A stretch of 36,066 bases of DNA from Pseudonocardiales bacterium (lineage in GTDB: Bacteria > Actinomycetota > Actinomycetes > Mycobacteriales > Jatrophihabitantaceae), in contig JAVEEN010000110.1 in NCBI GenBank assembly GCA_030840445.1, positions 1-36,066 on the forward strand, written 5' to 3'. Shown here piece by piece: positions 1 to 9,995 of this stretch (positions within the stretch are counted from its first letter, which is position 1; every line of letters starts with the position of its first letter). The position numbers and the translations under genes are program-made. The notes under the pieces are model-generated. The model was not told the origin of the DNA. It ran no database searches and saw only the letters and a program-made list of their open reading frames with translations.

Positions 1-18
1 CGTCCCGGCGACACCGGG

Positions 19-1692
19 ATGCCGGAGGCCGATTCCAACGCAACCGGCGCTCCGACGCTCCATTCCGATTCCAACGGCGTGCCGGCGACCGATTCCGCTC
101 CAGCTGGTGACCCGGCCGGCGCGGCGATCCCGCTGCCCGGCGCGATGCCGGTTGCGCTGCCCGGTCCGTTGCCCGAACAGAGCCCGGCTCCGTCCGAGGG
201 CACCGGCCCGTACCCTGGTGCCTCCCCGTACCAGCCCGGGGACTGGTATCAGCCCGGCGCCACCTACCAGCCCAACGGCCCGTGGGGCCCGACCAACTGG
301 GTGGGGCCGGATGGCCAGCCGTACCAGATCCCGAACGCCCAATACCCGAACACCCAATACCCGAACGCCCAAACCCCCGGCTACCAGCAGAGCCCGTCCT
401 ACGGCGTTCCGGGTCAGCATTGGGCTCCGGCGGCGAACTACTGGGCGCCGCCGCCGCCGCACTCGCCGCCAGCCGGTACGCCGCCGAAGCCGAGGCGCCA
501 CCGGGTGGTGCTCGGATCGGTCGCAGCGGCCGCCGCGGTGGCGATCGCCGTTGGTGCCGTAGCGGTCTCGGTCGAACAGTCCAACCGCAATTCCTCGAAC
601 CAGGCTGCCGTCACCACGCCGAACAGCCAATCCGGCGGCTCCTCGAACGGCGGCTTACCGAACGGCGGTTCGTCCGGCCCGCTCGGCGGTGGCGGTGGCG
701 GCGGCGGCCAGTTCGGCTTCGGTAGCCCCTACGGCTCAGGCGGTTCCGGTACGTCCGGCGCCGGCACAACCGGAACCGCGACGGCCACCCAACAGGTCGG
801 CGTCGTGGACGTCAACACCGTGCTCGATTACGGGACGGGCAAGGCCGCCGGCACCGGCATGGTGCTCACCTCCTCCGGTGAGATCCTGACCAACAACCAC
901 GTCGTGAGCGGCTCGACGAGCATCTCAGTGGTCGTGGTGTCAACCGGCGCGACCTATACCGCGAAGGTGGTCGGCACCGATCCGACCGCAGATATCGCGG
1001 TGTTGCAGTTGCAGAATGCCTCCGGTCTGGCTACGGCGAACGTGGGTACCTCCAGTGGCGTCGCCGTGGGCGATGCGGTCACCGCGGTAGGCAATGCCGG
1101 TGGTACCGGGGGCGCACCCAGCTCGGCCACCGGATCGGTCACAGCGCTCGGTCAGGCGATCACCGCCAGCGACGCTGACGGGAGCAACGCCGAACATCTG
1201 ACCGGACTGATCCAGGTGGATGCGAACATCCAGGCCGGTGACTCCGGCGGCCCGCTGTACAACGCCAAGAACCAGATCATCGGCATCGACACCGCGGCTT
1301 CGACCTCCCGCTCGACCAGCACGGTCGGCTTCGCGATCCCGATCTCCACGGCGACCTCCATCGCCACCCAGATCGAGTCTGGCGTCGAGACGAGCACCAT
1401 CCACATCGGCTACCCCGCGTTCCTCGGGGTGCAGTTGTCGACGACCAGCGCCGGGACCACGGGCGGTGCGACCATCGCCGGCACGGTGAGCGGCTCGGCC
1501 GCGGCCAAGGCCGGACTGGCGGCTGGTGACACGATCACGGCGGTGAACGGCACGTCGGTCACGAGCGCCAGTAGCCTGTCGACCGTGATGGGCAAGTTCA
1601 ACCCGGGCGACCAGGTCAAGGTGACCTACAGCGACTCGGCCGGCGCGTCTCACAGCGTGACCGTGACGCTCGGCAGCGGTCCTGCCGACTGA
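19..1692 (+). CDS. HtrA/DegP-like S1C serine protease with single N-terminal TM segment and C-terminal PDZ domain (start uncertain, frame is open to the window edge)
   Basis: Pro/Gln-rich cytoplasmic region, TM helix VVLGSVAAAAAVAIAVGAVAV, Gly-rich linker, catalytic motifs NNHVV / TADIAVLQL / GDSGGPL, PDZ-like GAAKAGLAAGDTITAVNG. No stop codon between position 1 and 19 in frame, so the CDS may begin upstream of the window. Confidence 0.9.
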   Translation: MPEADSNATGAPTLHSDSNGVPATDSAPAGDPAGAAIPLPGAMPVALPGPLPEQSPAPSEGTGPYPGASPYQPGDWYQPGATYQPNGPWGPTNWVGPDGQPYQIPNAQYPNTQYPNAQTPGYQQSPSYGVPGQHWAPAANYWAPPPPHSPPAGTPPKPRRHRVVLGSVAAAAAVAIAVGAVAVSVEQSNRNSSNQAAVTTPNSQSGGSSNGGLPNGGSSGPLGGGGGGGGQFGFGSPYGSGGSGTSGAGTTGTATATQQVGVVDVNTVLDYGTGKAAGTGMVLTSSGEILTNNHVVSGSTSISVVVVSTGATYTAKVVGTDPTADIAVLQLQNASGLATANVGTSSGVAVGDAVTAVGNAGGTGGAPSSATGSVTALGQAITASDADGSNAEHLTGLIQVDANIQAGDSGGPLYNAKNQIIGIDTAASTSRSTSTVGFAIPISTATSIATQIESGVETSTIHIGYPAFLGVQLSTTSAGTTGGATIAGTVSGSAAAKAGLAAGDTITAVNGTSVTSASSLSTVMGKFNPGDQVKVTYSDSAGASHSVTVTLGSGPAD

Positions 1693-1710
1693 TCCGCTCG
1701 ACAGCGATTT

Positions 1711-1748
1711 CAGGGCCCGGATCGGGGTAATCCCCGATCCGGGCCCTG
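1711..1748. terminator. Perfect 17-bp stem with TAAT loop downstream of the protease gene (terminator-like hairpin)
   Basis: cagggcccggatcgggg-taat-ccccgatccgggccctg read directly; arms 1711-1727 and 1732-1748. Confidence 0.75.
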
Positions 1749-1773
1749 CTGTTGGCTTCTAGCGTCTTGTTCC

Positions 1774-2322
1774 ATGAAGGTGACAGCTGCCGCCGGGGCG
1801 GCGCCGCAAGGCCGGCCCGCCGTGGTGGCTCGACGCCCTCGGGTGGCGAATACTGCTGCCGTGCTCGCCGCGGTGTGGGCTGGACTGTTCGGCGTGGCCC
1901 ATGGGTACTGGGCTCTCGGCGGCACCGGACTGCGGCCGCCAGGAATCCGAACGGGTGAATGGCGAACCCTGCTCATCGTCGAGCTGCTCGCCGTTGTGGC
2001 CAGCCTGGTCGGCGTCGTTCTCGCGGTCCGGCTGGCCCGCGGCGGCTATCAGCGATGGCTGTTCGTGCTTGCGGCCACCGGTGCATCGCTGATGTTGTGG
2101 CACGCGAGCTTGAACTACCTGTTCCTGGGCGCGCGGTCGGCTCTCGGACAGCCGGTGACCCCGGACGATCGGTACTACGCCTTCGGTTACGAGCCCTTGT
2201 GGCTCATCGGTGGGGGGCTGTGGCTGGTGGCGGTGTTCCGCTTCCGGGCCGGCCGGTCAGCCCTCCATCGGCTGAGTCCCGGCACCAGCCAGATAGCCCT
2301 CGATTTCGCCCAACACTCGTGA
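1774..2322 (+). CDS. Small multi-pass membrane protein (DUF3995-like by eye)
   Basis: 182 aa, about four hydrophobic segments, GLFGVAHGYWALGG motif near the N-terminus. Confidence 0.65.
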   Translation: MKVTAAAGAAPQGRPAVVARRPRVANTAAVLAAVWAGLFGVAHGYWALGGTGLRPPGIRTGEWRTLLIVELLAVVASLVGVVLAVRLARGGYQRWLFVLAATGASLMLWHASLNYLFLGARSALGQPVTPDDRYYAFGYEPLWLIGGGLWLVAVFRFRAGRSALHRLSPGTSQIALDFAQHS

Positions 2323-3306
2323 CCTGACGTCCTCAGGCGCGAATGAGGCGGTGACCGCATTGCTCGCCAGTGCCGCGATACCAGCCTCGTCCAACCCCAG
2401 CAGGTCCGCGGCGATCGCGTACTCACGGTTGAGGTCGGTGGAGAACATCGGCGGATCATCGGAACCGATGGTCACGACTACACCTGCCTTGACCATATCC
2501 GGCAACGGATGCTGGTCGATGGATGCGACCGCGCGGGTGGCCACGTTCGAGGTCGGGCATACCTCCAAGGCGATCTGGTTCTCCGCCAGATAGGCCAGCA
2601 AGGTCGGGTCGGCCACCGACGAAGTTCCATGGCCGATCCGCTCGGCGCCCAGCACCCGTACGGCGTCCCAGATCGTTTCGGGCCCGGTCGTCTCCCCGGC
2701 GTGCGGCACACTGTGCAGGCCGATGGCGCGGGCGGCATCGAAATACGGCTTGAACTGCGGACGTGGCACCCCGATCTCCGGGCCGCCCAGGCCGAAGCTG
2801 ACCAGCCCGTCGGGAGTCAGCCGAGTAGCGATGTCCGCAGTCAGCTCCGCGGAGGGGAGGCCGGCCTCCCCGGGGATGTCGAAGCACCAGCGTAGTACCA
2901 CACCGAGGTCGCGTTCGGCCGAGATCCGGGCGTCCTCGATGGCCTCCAGGAACGCCTCGGCCGGGATACCGCGGTGGACGGACGAGTACGGCGTCACCGT
3001 CAACTCCGCGTAGCGGACGTTCAAGGCGGCCATGTCCCGCGCCACCTCGTACGTCAGGGTCCGGACGTCCTCGGCATCGCGGATCAGGTCCACCACCGAC
3101 AGGTACACCTGAATGAAATGGGCAAAGTCTGAAAAGGTGAAGTAGTCAGCGAGCAGGTCGACGTCCGTGGGCACACCTGCAGACGGGTGGCGGGCAGCCA
3201 ATTCGGCCACGATGCGGGGTGATGCCGAGCCCACATGATGGACGTGAAGTTCGGCCTTGGGCAGCCCGGCGATGAAGTCCGTGAGCGGCGAGCGGTCGGT
3301 GATCAC
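2257..3306 (-). CDS. Adenosine deaminase family protein (COG1816); possibly 6-aminodeoxyfutalosine deaminase
   Basis: 349 aa; LPKAELHVHHVGSASP, SVPHAGETTGPETIWDAV, ERIGHGTSS, LEVCPTSN, IGSDDPPMF motifs of the ADA fold. Confidence 0.88.
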   Translation of the reverse strand: MITDRSPLTDFIAGLPKAELHVHHVGSASPRIVAELAARHPSAGVPTDVDLLADYFTFSDFAHFIQVYLSVVDLIRDAEDVRTLTYEVARDMAALNVRYAELTVTPYSSVHRGIPAEAFLEAIEDARISAERDLGVVLRWCFDIPGEAGLPSAELTADIATRLTPDGLVSFGLGGPEIGVPRPQFKPYFDAARAIGLHSVPHAGETTGPETIWDAVRVLGAERIGHGTSSVADPTLLAYLAENQIALEVCPTSNVATRAVASIDQHPLPDMVKAGVVVTIGSDDPPMFSTDLNREYAIAADLLGLDEAGIAALASNAVTASFAPEDVRSRVLGEIEGYLAGAGTQPMEG

Positions 3307-3388
3307 CTCGGCATTCTCCCAGTGCGCTACTTCACCGTTGACAGGTGACCCCGCCGACGCAGCCGATGCACGCTTCTACGCTGGCCTC

Positions 3389-4219
3389 ATGACTGTTCCG
3401 AACGTGGTGCTGAACAACGGCGTGGAGATTCCGCAGCTGGGCTTCGGGGTGTTCCTGGTCCCGGAATCGGAAACGAAGGCCGCCGTCAGCTGCGCCCTGG
3501 AGGCGGGTTACCGCCACATCGACACCGCAAAGTTGTACGACAACGAGAAGGCGGTCGGTGCCGCGATCGCCGAATCCGGCCTCCCGCGCGACGAACTGTT
3601 CGTCACGACCAAGGTGTGGAACTCCGAGCAGGGTTACGACGAGGCCCTGGGCTCCTTCGAGGCGTCGATGCAACGACTCGGGCTCGACGTCCTGGATCTG
3701 TTACTCATTCATTGGCCGGCACCCGCCCTGAACCGCTACGTCGACACCTGGCGGGCCTTCGAGAAACTCCAAGCCGATGGCCGGGTCCGGGCAATCGGGG
3801 TGTCCAACTTTCACCCCGAGCACCTCAAGCGCCTGATCGACGAGACCGGTGTGGTGCCCGCGATCAACCAGGTCGAGCTGCATCCCTTGTTGCCACAGCG
3901 CGAAGTGCGGGCCTTCGACTCCGAGCGTGGCATCGTGACCGAGGCCTGGTCACCGCTGGCTCGCGGCGGCTCCGTGCTGACCGATCCGGTGGTGGCCGCC
4001 ATCGCCGCAAGTCATGGCAAGACACCGGCTCAGGTCGTCCTGCGTTGGCACCTCGAACAGGGCATCGTGGCCATCCCGAAGTCGGTCACGCCGTCCCGGA
4101 TCGCCGAGAACATCGATCTCTTCGACTTCACGCTCAGCGATGCCGAAGTGGCGGAAATCTCCGGCCTGGAGACCGGACATCGGATCGGCCCGAACCCGGA
4201 CACCTTCAGCCGCGCGTGA
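3389..4219 (+). CDS. Aldo/keto reductase (2,5-diketo-D-gluconate reductase-like)
   Basis: ATG at 3389 in the frame of ORF 3257..4219; VLNNGVEIPQLGFGVF, GYRHIDTAKLYDNEKAVG, LLLIHWPAP, IGVSNFHPEHL, AWSPLARGG, IPKSVTPSRIAENIDLFDF. Confidence 0.92.
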   Translation: MTVPNVVLNNGVEIPQLGFGVFLVPESETKAAVSCALEAGYRHIDTAKLYDNEKAVGAAIAESGLPRDELFVTTKVWNSEQGYDEALGSFEASMQRLGLDVLDLLLIHWPAPALNRYVDTWRAFEKLQADGRVRAIGVSNFHPEHLKRLIDETGVVPAINQVELHPLLPQREVRAFDSERGIVTEAWSPLARGGSVLTDPVVAAIAASHGKTPAQVVLRWHLEQGIVAIPKSVTPSRIAENIDLFDFTLSDAEVAEISGLETGHRIGPNPDTFSRA

Positions 4220-4226
4220 AAAACCC

Positions 4227-4273
4227 GATCGTGTAACACCGGGCAGCCTGGCCGTGCCCGGTGTTACACGATC
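4227..4273. terminator. Bidirectional terminator between convergent AKR and pgm genes
   Basis: Perfect 19-bp inverted repeat gatcgtgtaacaccgggca (4227-4245) / tgcccggtgttacacgatc (4255-4273), 9-nt loop; the last base overlaps the pgm stop codon. Confidence 0.85.
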
Positions 4274-5937
4274 TAGGCCGTCAGGGCGTCGGAGACGATC
4301 TTGCGGGCTTCCTGCTGGATTTGGGCCAGGTGTTGCGGACCGGCGAAGGACTCGGCGTACAGCTTGTACACGTCCTCTGTTCCGGACGGGCGCGCGGCGA
4401 ACCAGCCCCGCTCGGTAGTCACCTTCAGGCCACCGATCGGCGCCCCGTTCCCCGGTGCCACGGTCAGCCGTGCGGTGATCGGATCGCCGGCCAGTTCGGC
4501 GGCCGACACCTGATCCGGTGAGAGCTTGGCCAGCACCGCCTTCTCCTCGCGGGTGGCAGGCGAATCGATACGCGCATAGGCCGGTGATCCGAACCGTTCG
4601 GTGAGCCTGCGATAGTGCTCGGACGGCGAAGACCCAGTCACGGCAAGGATTTCCGAGGCGAGCAGGCTCAGGATGATGCCGTCCTTGTCGGTTGTCCACG
4701 CCGAACCGTCCCGTTGCAGGAAGGAGGCGCCCGCCGACTCCTCGCCTCCGAAGCCGACCGACCCGTCCAGCAATCCGGGGACGAACCATTTGAACCCGAC
4801 CGGTACCTCGATCAACTTCCGGCCCAGCTCGGCAGCGACCCGGTCGATCATGGACGAGGACACCAGCGTCTTGCCGATCGCGGCATCCGGACGCCAGCCG
4901 GGACGGTTGCCGTACAGGTACTGGATCGCCACCGCGAGGTAGTGGTTAGGGTTCATCAGGCCGGCGTCCGGCGTCACCACCCCGTGCCTATCTGCGTCGG
5001 TGTCGTTGCCGGTGGCGATATCGAACTCGGCGCCGCCGCTCGACATCGTCCGCACCAGCGAGGCCATCGCCGCCGGCGACGAGCAGTCCATCCGGATCTT
5101 GCCGTCCCAGTCCAGGGTCATGAAACCGAACTGCGGATCCACCGTCGGGTTTACCACGGTCAGGTTCAACCCATAACGCGAGCCGATCTCGGCCCAGTAC
5201 GCCACCGAGGCGCCGCCGAGCGGATCCGCACCGATGCGCACCCCTGCGTCACGGATCGCGTCGAGGTCTACCACCGCGGGCAGCGCCGAGACGTAGGCGT
5301 CCAGGAAGTCGAAGCCCTGCACGTACTGCGAGTCGCGCGCCTGCTGGTAGCTCACCCGCTTGACACCGCTGAGCCCGTCTGCGAGCAGCTCGTTGGCCCG
5401 GTCCTGGATCCACCCGGTGATCTCTGTTCCGGCTGGACCCCCGTCCGGCGGGTTGTACTTGTATCCACCGTCGGAGGGCGGGTTGTGGGACGGGGTGACG
5501 ACCACGCCGTCAGCGAAGCCCGAGCCGCCCGGCGCCCTGCCGGCGTTGTGGGCCAGTATCGCGCGCGACACCGCGGGGGTGGGCGTCAGGCCCTCACGCG
5601 AATCGACCAGCACGGTGACCTCGTTGGCCGCGAACACTTCCAGCGCGGAATGCGTCGCCGGGGACGACAGGGCATGGCTGTCCTCGCCCAGATAGAGCGG
5701 GCCGTCGATGCCCTGCCGGGCCCGGTACTCCACGATGGCCTGGCTGGTGGCGAGGATGTGGTCCTCGTTGAAGGTGGCCGTCAGCGAGGATCCGCGGTGT
5801 CCCGAGGTTCCGAAGGACACCCGCTGCTCGGGCTGAGCCACATCGGGGTGCCGCGAGTAATAGGCCTCGATCAGGTTCGCCACATCGACGAGGTCGGACG
5901 GCTGGGCCGGCTGTCCCGCACGGGCTGAGTTCACCAT
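4273..5937 (-). CDS. pgm: Phosphoglucomutase (alpha-D-glucose phosphate-specific)
   Basis: Start [12 protein letters not shown] at 5937 within ORF 4273..6516; [82 protein letters not shown]. Confidence 0.93.
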   Translation of the reverse strand: MVNSARAGQPAQPSDLVDVANLIEAYYSRHPDVAQPEQRVSFGTSGHRGSSLTATFNEDHILATSQAIVEYRARQGIDGPLYLGEDSHALSSPATHSALEVFAANEVTVLVDSREGLTPTPAVSRAILAHNAGRAPGGSGFADGVVVTPSHNPPSDGGYKYNPPDGGPAGTEITGWIQDRANELLADGLSGVKRVSYQQARDSQYVQGFDFLDAYVSALPAVVDLDAIRDAGVRIGADPLGGASVAYWAEIGSRYGLNLTVVNPTVDPQFGFMTLDWDGKIRMDCSSPAAMASLVRTMSSGGAEFDIATGNDTDADRHGVVTPDAGLMNPNHYLAVAIQYLYGNRPGWRPDAAIGKTLVSSSMIDRVAAELGRKLIEVPVGFKWFVPGLLDGSVGFGGEESAGASFLQRDGSAWTTDKDGIILSLLASEILAVTGSSPSEHYRRLTERFGSPAYARIDSPATREEKAVLAKLSPDQVSAAELAGDPITARLTVAPGNGAPIGGLKVTTERGWFAARPSGTEDVYKLYAESFAGPQHLAQIQQEARKIVSDALTA

Positions 5938-6078
5938 GACCCGATCCAACCACTGAGGGTGGATTGCGCAAGAACCGCCGGCTGGGCGCGGGGATGATCC
6001 GAACTGGGGTGCCGAAAGTACAGTAAGGGCCGTGACCTGGGATTTCTCCGGGAGCCGCAACGGGATCGGAGCACGAAA

Positions 6079-8757
6079 GTGGCGCAGCGCGGTCGCCTGA
6101 GGGTGTACCTCGGAGCGGCGCCGGGAGTCGGCAAGACTTTCAAGATGCTGGACGAGGGCAACCGGCGGCTGGCACGCGGTACCGATGTGGTCATCGCCTT
6201 CGTGGAGACGCACGGACGCGAGCACACGGCCGAACGCATCGGCGACCTGCCGGTGCTTGCCCGCGACACCGTGACCTACCGGGGTGCGCAGTTCGAGGAG
6301 ATGGATCTCGAGGCCGTCCTCGAACGGCACCCCGAGGTCGCGCTGGTCGACGAGCTGGCGCACACCATCGTCGGCGGCGGTGCTGGTGGCATGACCAAGC
6401 GCTGGCAGGCGATCGAGGTACTGCTCGAAGCCGGCATCGACGTCATCAGCACGGTGAATGTGCAGCACCTGGAATCGCTCAACGATGTGGTGCAGGCGAT
6501 CACCGGTGTGCCGCAAGCCGAAACGGTGCCGGACTCAGTGGTCCGGGCGGCTGAGCAGGTCGAGCTGGTCGACATGACCCCGCAGGCTCTCCAGCGCAGG
6601 CTGGCCCACGGCAATGTATACAGCGCCGACAAGGTCGACGCGGCCTTGTCGAATTACTTCCGGCCCGGCAACCTGACGGCGCTACGAGAGCTGGCGCTGC
6701 TCTGGCTGGCCGACAGTGTTGAGGAGGGCCTGCAGCAGTACCGCGATCAGCACGGCATCGCCTCGACGTGGGAGACCAAGGAACGGGTGGTGGTAGCTGT
6801 CACCGGTGGGCCGGAGGGGGATGCCCTGATTCGCAGGGCGGCAAGGATAGCCGCGCGGGCCACCGGCGGTGACCTGCTCGCCGTCCACATCGCGCGCAGT
6901 GACGGGCTGGCCGGCTCGTCCATCGCTTCCCTGGACCAGCAACGGCTGCTGGTGGAATCACTCGGCGGCACCTTCCACTCGATCATCGGTGATGACATTC
7001 CGGCGGCCGTCCTCGAGTTCGCGAAGGCGAAGAACGCCACCCAGATCGTCATCGGGGCCAGCCGCCGCAATCCGGTTATCGCCGCGTTGACCGGCCCGGG
7101 TACCGGCATGACGATCACCCGCCATTCAGGCACCATCGATGTACATGTGGTGAGTCACGAGTACATCGGCAAGGGTCGGGTGCTACCGAAGCTCACCGGC
7201 GGGCTGACCCTCCGCCGACGCCTCGCGGGCTTGATCGTGGGCGCGATCCTGATGGCCATCCTGGTGCCGGCCTGCATCAGCTTCCGGTCTGATCTGGCCC
7301 TGGGCAGCGACCTGTTGTTGTTCCTGCTGGTCGTCGTCGTCTGTGCGCTCATCGGCGGGTTCTACGCGGCCGTCGCTGCAGCTGTCGTGGCCAGCCTGTT
7401 GCTCAACTACTACTTCGTCCAACCGTTGCACCGGCTCGCCATCGCCAGGCCGGAGAACCTGCTGTCCCTGGTGGTGTTCGTCGTGATCGCCGTGCTGGTC
7501 TCCCGGGTCGTCGACCAGGCCGCCCGGCGTAACGTCGAGTCGGCACGGTCGAATGCCGAGGCCGAGACCCTGTCGACACTCGCGGGCAGTCTGCTGCGCG
7601 GCGAGCAGGCCCTGCCGGCCTTGATGGAACGGGTTCGCGAGACATTTGCAGTGCAGAGTGTGACCCTGCTCCGACGCGAGCCCGATACGGTGCCGCCGGC
7701 CTGGACGACGGTGGCGAGCGTCGGCGACAACCCGCGCTCGCGACCGGACGACCACGAGCACCGTGTCGGAACCGAAGCGGGCGGCGAGACGGGGCTCGCC
7801 GCGCACTCCCAGGTGCCGGTCGGCGATGACCTCGTCCTGGTGTTGCGCGGCCGTAGCCTGGCCGCGGAGGACCAGCGGATGCTCGCTGCCTTCGCAACCG
7901 AGGTAGCTGTGGCGTACCAGCAGCGCCAGCTCACCCAGCAGGCCGACACCGCGCTGGAGCTGGCCGAGACCGACCGGGCTCGGACGGCCCTGCTGAACGC
8001 GGTCAGCCACGACCTGCGGACCCCGATCGCCTCGGCGAAGGCAGCGGTGTCCAGCCTGCTCAGCGACGAGGTGGCCTGGAGTGAACAGGACCAGCAGGAG
8101 TTGCTGCAGAACGCCGATCATGCCCTGGATCGGCTGACCGCGCTGGTGACCAACCTGCTCGACCTGTCTCGGCTGCAGGCAGGAGCCCTTTCGGTCGTGT
8201 CACATCCGGTCGGCCTCGATGACATCGTGAGCCGTGCCTTGCTGCCCTCAGGCTCCGGTCGATCGGCGGTCACCCCGGTCGACGTCGACGTGTCCCCCGA
8301 CCTGCCCGAGGTGCTGGCCGATCCCGGGCTGCTCGAGCGGGTGATCGCCAATCTGGTGGAGAATGCGCAGCGATACAGCCCGCCTGGCCTGCCGGTCCGA
8401 GTGGCGGCCAGTGGGCACGGCGGGACGGTGGAACTGCGCGTGATCGACCACGGTCCCGGTATTCCGGAGGCGGTTCGGGAAGCGGTGTTCGCACCCTTCC
8501 AGCGCCGGGACGATCGGGCGGTGAGCACCGGCGCCGGCGTCGGCCTCGGACTGGCCATCGCGCGCGGGTTCGTGGAGGCCATGCGCGGCAGTATCGCGTT
8601 GGAGGACACTCCCGGAGGCGGGCTGATGGTGAGCGTGAGTCTGCCGGTCGCCCGTCCGGGGCCAGCCGGGGATCCGGCCGCCAACCCCGCCAACCCCGCC
8701 AACCCCGCCAATTCGGCTGATCCGGCCAACCTCCAACTGCCGATGGGAATGCCTTGA
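6079..8757 (+). CDS. kdpD: Sensor histidine kinase KdpD
   Basis: GTG start; [19 protein letters not shown] (KdpD N-domain Walker A), [14 protein letters not shown]-like domain, four TM segments, H-box [17 protein letters not shown], HATPase motifs. Confidence 0.94.
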   Translation: MAQRGRLRVYLGAAPGVGKTFKMLDEGNRRLARGTDVVIAFVETHGREHTAERIGDLPVLARDTVTYRGAQFEEMDLEAVLERHPEVALVDELAHTIVGGGAGGMTKRWQAIEVLLEAGIDVISTVNVQHLESLNDVVQAITGVPQAETVPDSVVRAAEQVELVDMTPQALQRRLAHGNVYSADKVDAALSNYFRPGNLTALRELALLWLADSVEEGLQQYRDQHGIASTWETKERVVVAVTGGPEGDALIRRAARIAARATGGDLLAVHIARSDGLAGSSIASLDQQRLLVESLGGTFHSIIGDDIPAAVLEFAKAKNATQIVIGASRRNPVIAALTGPGTGMTITRHSGTIDVHVVSHEYIGKGRVLPKLTGGLTLRRRLAGLIVGAILMAILVPACISFRSDLALGSDLLLFLLVVVVCALIGGFYAAVAAAVVASLLLNYYFVQPLHRLAIARPENLLSLVVFVVIAVLVSRVVDQAARRNVESARSNAEAETLSTLAGSLLRGEQALPALMERVRETFAVQSVTLLRREPDTVPPAWTTVASVGDNPRSRPDDHEHRVGTEAGGETGLAAHSQVPVGDDLVLVLRGRSLAAEDQRMLAAFATEVAVAYQQRQLTQQADTALELAETDRARTALLNAVSHDLRTPIASAKAAVSSLLSDEVAWSEQDQQELLQNADHALDRLTALVTNLLDLSRLQAGALSVVSHPVGLDDIVSRALLPSGSGRSAVTPVDVDVSPDLPEVLADPGLLERVIANLVENAQRYSPPGLPVRVAASGHGGTVELRVIDHGPGIPEAVREAVFAPFQRRDDRAVSTGAGVGLGLAIARGFVEAMRGSIALEDTPGGGLMVSVSLPVARPGPAGDPAANPANPANPANSADPANLQLPMGMP
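8683..8718 (+). repeat. 9-bp tandem repeat (aaccccgcc x3 plus a degenerate unit) in the kdpD 3' end
   Basis: aaccccgcc aaccccgcc aaccccgcc aattcggct; encodes [12 protein letters not shown]. Confidence 0.85.
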
Positions 8758-9437
8758 TGCGGGTCCTGGTCGTCGATGACGAACCCCAGATCGTGCGGGC
8801 CCTGGTCATCAACCTGCGCGCTCGCGGTTACGAGGCAAACTCGGCGGCCTCCGGGGCAGCGGCCCTGGTGGAAGCGGCCAAGCATCCGCCGGACCTCGTC
8901 CTGCTCGATCTGGGTCTGCCGGACATGGACGGCAGCGAGGTGATCGCGGGGTTACGCGGCTGGAACAGCGCCCCGATAATCGTGCTGTCCGGACGGGTCG
9001 GCGGCGCGGACAAGGTCGCCGCGCTGGATGCCGGGGCGGACGACTACGTGACGAAGCCGTTCGGCATGGACGAGCTGATGGCCCGGATGCGAGCGGTGAC
9101 CCGCCGGGCCTCCTCGGGTACCGGCAACGAGTCGGCCGAGGTCCGGGTCGGTGACCGGCTGATCGACCTCGCCGCGCATCGGATCACCGACGCCGATGGC
9201 GAGGAGATCCGGCTCACCAAGACCGAGTGGGGCTTACTCGAACGGCTCCTCCGGCATCCCGGCAAGCTGATCACCCAGCGGCAGCTACTGACCGAGGTCT
9301 GGGGGCCTGCCTACGCTGACGAGTCCGGCTACCTGCGGTTTCACTTCGGGCAACTGCGCCGCAAGCTGGAAGCCGATCCGGCTCGTCCGAAGCACCTCAT
9401 AACCGAGCCAGGGCTCGGTTACCGATTCGCCGAATAG
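8757..9437 (+). CDS. kdpE: KdpE-like response regulator (receiver plus winged helix)
   Basis: ATG overlaps the kdpD TGA (TGATG); [51 protein letters not shown], winged-helix ending LITEPGLGYRFAE. Confidence 0.93.
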   Translation: MRVLVVDDEPQIVRALVINLRARGYEANSAASGAAALVEAAKHPPDLVLLDLGLPDMDGSEVIAGLRGWNSAPIIVLSGRVGGADKVAALDAGADDYVTKPFGMDELMARMRAVTRRASSGTGNESAEVRVGDRLIDLAAHRITDADGEEIRLTKTEWGLLERLLRHPGKLITQRQLLTEVWGPAYADESGYLRFHFGQLRRKLEADPARPKHLITEPGLGYRFAE

Positions 9438-9572
9438 CTCGCAGTCGACCGGCGGAGCGATGGTTGCCGCTGACTCATCGCCGGACCGATGAGTTTTCGC
9501 GTCCGCCAGCGTTTCATCTTTTGTCGGCGCCCGCTGACTGGACTACAGGCAAACCTCGAAGGAGACTGCATC

Positions 9573-9995
9573 ATGGATTACAAACTGGAGCTGGTACTGC
9601 TTCCCGTCTCGGACGTCGATCGCGCGAAGGCGTTCTACCTTGAGCAGGCCGGGTTCGACCTGCTGGTCGACACCGGTGTGAATGGCGTCGGCCGAGTGGT
9701 GCAGGTGACGCCGCCCGGCTCGTCCTGCTCGATCGGCTTTGGCACCGGAATCACTGACGCGACACCGGGATCTGCGCGTGGCACCCACCTGATCGTCACC
9801 GACATCGAAGCCGCGCGGAAGGAACTGCTCGAACGTAGCGTGGCGGTCAGCGAAGTGCGCCACCTCGATGCCGGCGGCTGGGTAGCGGGACCGCATCCGG
9901 AGCGCGGTGACTACCAGTCCTTCGCCGACTTCAGCGATCCGGACGGGAACAGTTTCGTGCTGCAGGAGGTGGGGCGGCCGACGCGGGACGCATGA
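9573..9995 (+). CDS. VOC (glyoxalase/bleomycin-resistance) family protein
   Basis: ATG at 9573 preceded by gaaggag; MDYKLELVLLPVSDVDRAKAFYLEQAGFDLLVD ... DFSDPDGNSFVLQEV. Confidence 0.85.
   Translation: MDYKLELVLLPVSDVDRAKAFYLEQAGFDLLVDTGVNGVGRVVQVTPPGSSCSIGFGTGITDATPGSARGTHLIVTDIEAARKELLERSVAVSEVRHLDAGGWVAGPHPERGDYQSFADFSDPDGNSFVLQEVGRPTRDA

Noticed and set aside
4615-5928. 437-aa + strand ORF antisense to pgm
   Set aside because: High-GC shadow ORF: Arg/His/Gly-rich composition, no family motifs, fully antisense to a clear phosphoglucomutase.
5938-6516. N-terminal extension of the pgm ORF up to 6516
   Set aside because: Antisense to the start of kdpD. The phosphoglucomutase N-terminus begins at [12 protein letters not shown] (5937).
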